Shown: positions 30,489 through 34,730 of the stretch, one piece after another
How positions within the stretch are numbered: the first letter of the stretch is position 1
Layout of the letters: every line of letters begins with the position of its first letter
DNA from: Ruminococcus sp.
GTDB lineage: Bacteria; Bacillota; Clostridia; Oscillospirales; Acutalibacteraceae
Length of the DNA stretch: 34,730 bases
Direction of reading: 5' to 3'
Assembly (NCBI GenBank): GCA_017473955.1
Contig: JAFUIK010000048.1
Location: forward strand, 1-34,730
Program-made: the position numbers and the translations under genes
Notes under the pieces: generated by a model
The model's input: the letters and a program-made list of their open reading frames with translations, nothing else
Told to the model about the DNA's origin: nothing
Databases searched by the model: none

Positions 30489-32162
30489 ATGTTAAAACGA
30501 ATTGTATGTCTGTTTTTATCTTTGGCTGTTATGGCGACAATGTCATTTTCATTATCAGTTTCAGCAGCCACAAGCAACGTGAATGATTTTGAATGGTATT
30601 ACGAAAACGGCTGTGCTATTATCAGCGGTTATTATGGTACTGCTTCTGATGTTGTTATTCCGTCAAAAGTTGGTTCAAGTAACACACCGGTAACAGAGAT
30701 TGGAAGCTGGGCTTTTGAAGATAACACTACCATCAAAAGTGTCACACTGCCTGACACGATGACAACAATCGGAGATTATGCTTTCTGGGGATGTACAAAC
30801 CTAACGCACATTACTGTTCCTGACTCTGTAACAAAGGTTGGAATGTCTGCGTTTTACGACACAAATCTGCAAAATCTGCGTGAAGATAAAGACTTTAAGT
30901 ATATCGGTAAGGTAGCATACAGCTATAAGGGCGATTACAATTATGCCGACATAGTGTTCCCTGAAGGAACCGTAGGAATTGCCGCAGGTATGTTTTATGT
31001 TTCCAAATATGTAGGACCAAAGTCAGTTGTTATTCCTGATTCAGTAAAAGCAATAGGCGAGTGGGCTTTTAAAAACTGCTCTGTATTAGAGAGTGTAACC
31101 ATGGGTTGTGGCATAGAATATATCGGCGAGGATGCTTTTGATACATATTCAGATGTAACTATGTACTGCTACGAGGGAACTAATGCTCTGGGTTACGCAA
31201 AGGTAAACGGTTTTGATTACGTAGTGCTCGAAAAGCCAGCCGAGCCTATCGATAAATATATCATCGGGGATTCAAACGACGACGGAGTAGTTGACATATT
31301 TGATGCAACACACTTGCAAATGTATATTGCATCACTGGTGGGAGAAGATGAGGTTCACCTTAGTGCTTCTGATGTGGATGATGATTCTGACATAAGCATT
31401 ATGGACGCAACAGCAATCCAGTTTTATCTGGCATCGTTTGATATCGACTACCCGATAGGCGATGTGGTTGAAGTGTATCCTACAGAAACCGAAAATCGTG
31501 TTCGTTTTGATGATTTTTCGCTTGTGCTTCCTGAGGGCTGGACTTATATGTTTTATTATGGAGATGTATTCCTTTGCGAGAGAGCGAATCATGAGGCAGG
31601 CTATGACGGTACCTTGATTACAATATTAAAATTTGATGAAAAACCTGACTACAACTGGGGATTTACATATCTTGGAACAAATGGAGGTAGCTACTATTAC
31701 AGTTTCTTACCTACAAGTGTTACTTACGACCCGACAAATGCTTATTTAAGAGAAAAGTATGAAGCGGCTAAAAAGGAAGTAAGTACAACGATGGATACGT
31801 TCAGATTTGAGGACTCAACAGACGGCAGAACATATTTTGGCGATTTCTCATTAGACCTTCCTGCTAATCTTACTTACGAAGGTGACGAAGAAGAAATATG
31901 TTTCTACTCAAAATACTGCTACGATAACAATGTGTCTGGTATTGGCAGAGGCTATGTGTACAGCATTGTCAAAACAACTGCATCTCCGTCTGATTTCTTT
32001 GAGAGTACTAAGCTGCTCGGTGAAAAAAATGGATATAATTACATAAGACTATTCCCGACAGGCTTTGGTTACAGCAGCGACAGTAAAGCAAACGCTGAAC
32101 GCGATAAAGCCCTTCATCAGGAAGCTGAGGTTACGAGCAGTTTTAAGTTTATTAAACAGTAA
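30489..32162 (+). CDS. Secreted LRR (BspA-like) protein with internal type I dockerin
   Basis: 557 aa. Signal peptide at residues 1-27 (LFLSLAVMATMSFSLSVSA). Residues ~35-245 are LRR_5 repeats (IGSWAFEDNTTIKSVTLPDT, IGDYAFWGCTNLTHITVPDS). Residues ~257-320 are a type I dockerin with two calcium loops, GDSNDDGVVDIFDAT and SDVDDDSDISIMDAT, each followed by a helix. Residues ~335-445 and ~446-557 are two related domains beginning RFDDFSLVLPEG and YFGDFSLDLPAN. Dockerins bind cohesins of a scaffoldin, so this protein may join a cellulosome-like or cell-surface complex. Dockerins are usually terminal; here one sits in the middle. I start at ATG 30489 (AAGGAG, spacing 8). Confidence 0.86.
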   Translation: MLKRIVCLFLSLAVMATMSFSLSVSAATSNVNDFEWYYENGCAIISGYYGTASDVVIPSKVGSSNTPVTEIGSWAFEDNTTIKSVTLPDTMTTIGDYAFWGCTNLTHITVPDSVTKVGMSAFYDTNLQNLREDKDFKYIGKVAYSYKGDYNYADIVFPEGTVGIAAGMFYVSKYVGPKSVVIPDSVKAIGEWAFKNCSVLESVTMGCGIEYIGEDAFDTYSDVTMYCYEGTNALGYAKVNGFDYVVLEKPAEPIDKYIIGDSNDDGVVDIFDATHLQMYIASLVGEDEVHLSASDVDDDSDISIMDATAIQFYLASFDIDYPIGDVVEVYPTETENRVRFDDFSLVLPEGWTYMFYYGDVFLCERANHEAGYDGTLITILKFDEKPDYNWGFTYLGTNGGSYYYSFLPTSVTYDPTNAYLREKYEAAKKEVSTTMDTFRFEDSTDGRTYFGDFSLDLPANLTYEGDEEEICFYSKYCYDNNVSGIGRGYVYSIVKTTASPSDFFESTKLLGEKNGYNYIRLFPTGFGYSSDSKANAERDKALHQEAEVTSSFKFIKQ

Positions 32163-32186
32163 TGTTGTTTTGTTTAACACCCGACG

Positions 32187-32223
32187 TTATACTGTTGCAA
32201 ATAGTATAATCGGTTGATATAAT
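32187..32223 (+). promoter_or_regulatory. Promoter and dyad of the zinc-ribbon membrane gene
   Basis: TTGCAA (32195-32200), 17-base spacer, TATAAT (32218-32223). A perfect 7-bp inverted repeat TTATACT/AGTATAA (32187-32193, 32203-32209) surrounds the -35 box and may be an operator. Confidence 0.6.
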
Positions 32224-32241
32224 GGTGTTGAGGTGAGTGGT

Positions 32242-33825
32242 ATGAATACTAAAAAATGCCCTAAATGCGGTAAAGAGCTTCCGGTTGAATCAACTTTTTG
32301 TCCGTATTGTATGGAGAAGTTTAATTTGACAGAAACCAAGGACGACAACAAGGGAATGAAAAAGCTGCTTGTTATTTGTGCCTGCGTTTTGCTGTGTGTA
32401 ATAGTAGTTGTTACAGGTGTGGTAGTCGTTATTACCTCTGTCAACAATAACGATACAACTGCACAGACAAGCTCGGTTTCCGATAATAAAGCAAACGTCG
32501 ATTCAAAGGACGATAAAGATAATTCAAAAGAAGCGGCTGAATCCCAAAGCAGCGGGGCTGATACCGAGGTTGGTCTTAGAAACATTAAAGTCGATTCAAA
32601 AGGAGTTACCACGGAAGAGCAGAAGTTGGTGGCTCAGTATTTTGATAATGACTACATAAACATCACCGATTACGAGTTTTTAGCAAGATACCCTTCAATA
32701 TATGAGGATACTCAGATATGCTTTACAGGTACTATCGAGAAGATAATCAAGTCTACCGATAACGAGTACGAAATGCTTGTCTGGGTTGGTCGCAACGAAG
32801 CAAGCTTCTATTACCGCAACAGTAATATGGGCAAAACTTACGACCAGTATAGAGAAGAAACAAAGAATAATCTTTTGGTTATCAAAGGAACTCAGACAGA
32901 TACTCGCCTTATTACAGGTGACGCTATCATCGTATACGGCAGATACAACAAAATTGAGACACAGACTATTGATGGCACATCATATACTATCCCTACAGTA
33001 AAAGCATACAGAACCTTTTTTGACAATCAGGGTTGGTCGGACCCGATTAAATACGACGAAGCTTTTATCAAGAAGGTTGCAACTGCTCTGTTTGGAAAAG
33101 ACATTGAGGTAAGAAACGCAAAAGACGGTGAGGATTACGATTCAGGTGCAGGTATGATGAATTGTAATTTTGCTGATTATCCGTTTATGATATGTGAACC
33201 GGAAAACCAGTCAAATGCCAGATTTACTAAGTACAGGATGTATATGACTGAGGGTGTAATCGAGGACGCTAAGTCTCGTTCACAAGTAGGTGGAACCGGA
33301 ACATCCGTTGATGACTCCGAGATAATACGACAGATTGAATTCGCGGCGGATTTTGAACACTACTTCATATACACATTCGACACCAGCCTTAATACTATGT
33401 CGGTTGCATACTATGACAATGATTTCAAAAAAATCTGGCAAAGAGATTTTGACGAAACAATCAATGGCGTCTACGACTATACAATCAATAATTTCTACAT
33501 AGTTGCCAACAACGACCTCTACATAATCGATGTTGAAACAGGTGAAGATGTTATTTCTCCAAGCTTTGTAGGCGAAAAATATGACATAAGAAAAGTCAGC
33601 GATGGAATCATAATGTTGTCGGAAGAAAAGTCTGACACAGTTATGAAGGTTGACTTGAACGGCGAAATAGTATGGAAGACTAACGTTATGAATGATTACT
33701 ATTTCGGAACAAGAAAAACAACACAGTTTGTAGATGATGAAATAATCATCACTAATTGCTGGCTTTCTTTAGAGCTTGACGCAAAAACAGGAGAAATAAA
33801 AACCACGGGCGAGCATATCAACTAA
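32242..33825 (+). CDS. Zinc-ribbon, single-pass membrane protein with large external domain
   Basis: 527 aa. An N-terminal zinc ribbon (C6, C9, C20, C23 in KCPKCG...CPYC) is cytoplasmic. One membrane helix follows at residues ~41-66, then a Ser/Asp/Lys-rich linker (~70-115). Residues ~140-245 look like an OB-type beta barrel (QICFTGTIEKI, NNLLVIKGTQ, GDAIIVYGRY). Residues ~345-527 are beta-rich, with units such as FYIVANNDLYIIDVETGEDV and EIVWKTNV that resemble PQQ/propeller blades. Zinc-ribbon plus membrane helix plus external domain is a common Clostridial layout, often for envelope sensing. The function is unknown. GAGGTGAG precedes ATG 32242. Confidence 0.75.
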   Translation: MNTKKCPKCGKELPVESTFCPYCMEKFNLTETKDDNKGMKKLLVICACVLLCVIVVVTGVVVVITSVNNNDTTAQTSSVSDNKANVDSKDDKDNSKEAAESQSSGADTEVGLRNIKVDSKGVTTEEQKLVAQYFDNDYINITDYEFLARYPSIYEDTQICFTGTIEKIIKSTDNEYEMLVWVGRNEASFYYRNSNMGKTYDQYREETKNNLLVIKGTQTDTRLITGDAIIVYGRYNKIETQTIDGTSYTIPTVKAYRTFFDNQGWSDPIKYDEAFIKKVATALFGKDIEVRNAKDGEDYDSGAGMMNCNFADYPFMICEPENQSNARFTKYRMYMTEGVIEDAKSRSQVGGTGTSVDDSEIIRQIEFAADFEHYFIYTFDTSLNTMSVAYYDNDFKKIWQRDFDETINGVYDYTINNFYIVANNDLYIIDVETGEDVISPSFVGEKYDIRKVSDGIIMLSEEKSDTVMKVDLNGEIVWKTNVMNDYYFGTRKTTQFVDDEIIITNCWLSLELDAKTGEIKTTGEHIN

Positions 33826-33854
33826 AACGCCACAAAAATTTTATATAAAAGCAA

Positions 33855-33881
33855 AGCCTGAGTACAAAAAATACTCAGGCT
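33855..33881 (+). terminator. Weak terminator-like hairpin after the zinc-ribbon gene
   Basis: Perfect 10-bp stem AGCCTGAGTA/TACTCAGGCT with a 7-nt loop, followed by AAATTATTA rather than a U-run. Confidence 0.45.
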
Positions 33882-33913
33882 AAATTATTATAGGAATATA
33901 TAGAAAAAGAAAA

Positions 33914-33937
33914 TGGTCGATTCTCCACGATCGACCA
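33914..33937. repeat. Palindromic element TGGTCGAT-N8-ATCGACCA
   Basis: Perfect 8-bp inverted repeat around TCTCCACG, followed by CTACAAG. Its shape resembles the GGTCG elements at 8687 and 17527 and may be a divergent copy. Confidence 0.4.
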
Positions 33938-34028
33938 CTACAAGAAGAGATAAAGTGTTGTTTTTACCATAAACTATTTAACAGTAGTACCGTTAGAAAA
34001 GCACAAAAACGTGGTGGAGAACACTACA

Positions 34029-34082
34029 TCACTTAACAACACCGAAAAGCATTTTGCCCTTTAGCTGATGCATATTAAACAT
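34029..34082 (-). CDS. Tiny ORF overlapping the stop of another tiny ORF (17 aa)
   Basis: Reads MFNMHQLKGKMLFGVVK. Its ATG overlaps the stop of the preceding 17-codon ORF as TAATG. The same frame is open further upstream, giving ...NENIFESALHHNALRCYL, but has no start codon there. It could be a coupled micropeptide or the remnant of a 35-residue ORF frameshifted near its start. Low certainty that it is a gene. Confidence 0.25.
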   Translation of the reverse strand: MFNMHQLKGKMLFGVVK

Positions 34083-34135
34083 TAGATAACATCGTAATGC
34101 GTTATGGTGCAGGGCTGATTCAAAAATGTTTTCAT
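34082..34135 (-). CDS. Tiny ORF with strong promoter and RBS (17 aa)
   Basis: Reads MKTFLNQPCTITHYDVI. It has an unusually good RBS (AAGGAGGTGA) and a promoter just upstream, which is the main reason to list it. It may be a leader peptide or the decayed front of a small gene. Confidence 0.35.
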   Translation of the reverse strand: MKTFLNQPCTITHYDVI

Positions 34136-34161
34136 TTGAATCACCTCCTTGTACCTAAATT

Positions 34162-34190
34162 ATACTTTAAAGCAGGGTTTTAAGCAAGTT
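34162..34190 (-). promoter_or_regulatory. Promoter of the tiny minus-strand ORFs
   Basis: Minus strand TTGCTT, 17-base spacer, TATAAT, ~25 bases before the RBS AAGGAGGTGA. Confidence 0.6.
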
Positions 34191-34298
34191 AAACATACAC
34201 AAAGAAACTGGTGGCACACAACAGTTGATAAAGTCACAGTAAACTCAGACGGAAGTGTGGTGTTCAGCTTTAAGAATGGTAGTGAGATAGAGGTGTGA
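34182..34298 (+). pseudogene. Possible C-terminal remnant of a large serine recombinase
   Basis: The frame gives KQVKHTQRNWWHTTVDKVTV followed by NSDGSVVFSFKNGSEIEV and a stop. The ending (V-D-x-V-x-V, DG, VVFxFKNGxEI) resembles the extreme C-terminus of Clostridial large serine recombinases. No start codon or catalytic domain is present and the frame closes at 34137-34139, so if the resemblance is real this is a fragment left by a lost element. Confidence 0.4.
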
Positions 34299-34353
34299 AA
34301 GATATTAAGTTTATATTGCTATCATTTTATTTGATGTGATATAATAACCTCAC

Positions 34354-34394
34354 GACACAAGCAAAAGCCTTGTTAACACAAGCCTTTTGGTGTC
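34354..34394. repeat. Extended imperfect palindrome
   Basis: GACAC, AAAAG and CTTGT pair in order with ACAAG, CTTTT and GTGTC around TAAC, leaving small internal loops. It is a 41-base hairpin between the recombinase-like remnant and the last gene. TATAAT at 34340-34345 lies just before it. Confidence 0.5.
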
Positions 34395-34518
34395 TGAGAG
34401 AATATTGAATCACAAACGGATTTTTATGTAAATAATTTTATTTTCAGGTTTGTGATATAATCAACTCGATAAACTAGAACTTAACATATAGTGGTTATTT
34501 TAGGTAAGAGCAGATATT

Positions 34519-34730
34519 ATGGAATTTTACGAAAAATTACAGGAACTCCGAAAGCAAAAAAGACTTACACAGGAAGAACTTGCAGAGATTCTTTTTGTGT
34601 CCAGAACTGCTGTTTCAAAATGGGAGTCAGGCAGAGGATATCCAAATATAGATTCTTTGAAAGCAATCTCAAATTTTTTTGGAGTAACAATTGACGAACT
34701 GCTGTCTGGTGATGAATTACTGACCATAGC
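34519..34730 (+). CDS. XRE-family regulator, cut off by window end
   Basis: Partial: 70 codons visible. MEFYEKLQELRKQKRLTQEE, then ILFVSRTAVSKWESGRGYPN and IDSLKAISNFFGVTIDELLS form a complete XRE helix-turn-helix. In this group the C-terminal part is often a membrane domain, which would lie outside the window. GGTAAGAG lies upstream of the ATG, a weak RBS. A -10 box TATAAT lies near 34458-34463. Confidence 0.85.
   Translation, partial: MEFYEKLQELRKQKRLTQEELAEILFVSRTAVSKWESGRGYPNIDSLKAISNFFGVTIDELLSGDELLTI

Overview
The window looks like chromosome from a low-G+C gut Clostridium-group bacterium, most likely Ruminococcus-like Oscillospiraceae. The pointers are a lysine riboswitch, a SCIFF peptide with its radical-SAM maturase, BspA-type leucine-rich surface proteins, a dockerin module, and many small XRE regulators. 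I place it by gene content only; no rRNA, tRNA, CRISPR array or intact mobile element was seen. Both ends cut a gene.

Layout. 1-1161 (minus): N-terminal part of a secreted subtilase-like protease. 1392-3330 (minus): an NhaC-type carrier behind a lysine riboswitch with promoter and attenuator. 3494-6938 (minus): beta-CASP nuclease, uridine-kinase-like ATPase and formyltransferase-like enzyme. 7012-8678 (plus): SCIFF peptide, a hairpin terminator, then its maturase. 8735-10108: Orn/Lys/Arg decarboxylase. 10158-13759: BlaI-type repressor, M56 metallopeptidase sensor and LRR/Fn3 surface protein, apparently one operon. 13841-14905 (minus): collagen-like protein. 15102-16543 (minus): TetR regulator coupled to a FliB-like Cys-rich protein, divergent from a duplicated small membrane protein and a helical protein (16663-17308). 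17724-18350: XRE regulator with a membrane tail. 18562-21935: two GT8 glycosyltransferases and two PlsC-like acyltransferases with overlapping ends. 22003-22392: PH-domain protein. 22597-26504: membrane protein, degenerate AAA+-like protein, VirD4/TraG-like ATPase and helical protein. 26581-28413 (minus): 2H phosphoesterase and a protein with two C-terminal membrane helices. 28716-29931: divergent HTH regulator and Ser/Thr kinase with interlocked promoters. 30002-33825: XRE regulator, LRR-dockerin protein and zinc-ribbon membrane protein. 33826-34518: gene-poor stretch with hairpins, two tiny overlapping ORFs and a possible serine-recombinase remnant. 34519-end: start of another XRE regulator.

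The best candidate for an undescribed system is 22597-26504. It has a conjugation-type coupling ATPase without its own membrane domain, next to a membrane protein, a broken AAA+-like partner and a helical protein, with no relaxase or VirB4-like gene in sight. The neighbouring 2H phosphoesterase/membrane protein pair and the kinase/HTH pair make 22.5-30 kb look like accessory, perhaps defence or signalling, DNA. That functional reading is inference. Other points of interest are the peptide/maturase attenuator, the protease-sensor operon for a surface protein, and the glycosyltransferase/acyltransferase cluster.
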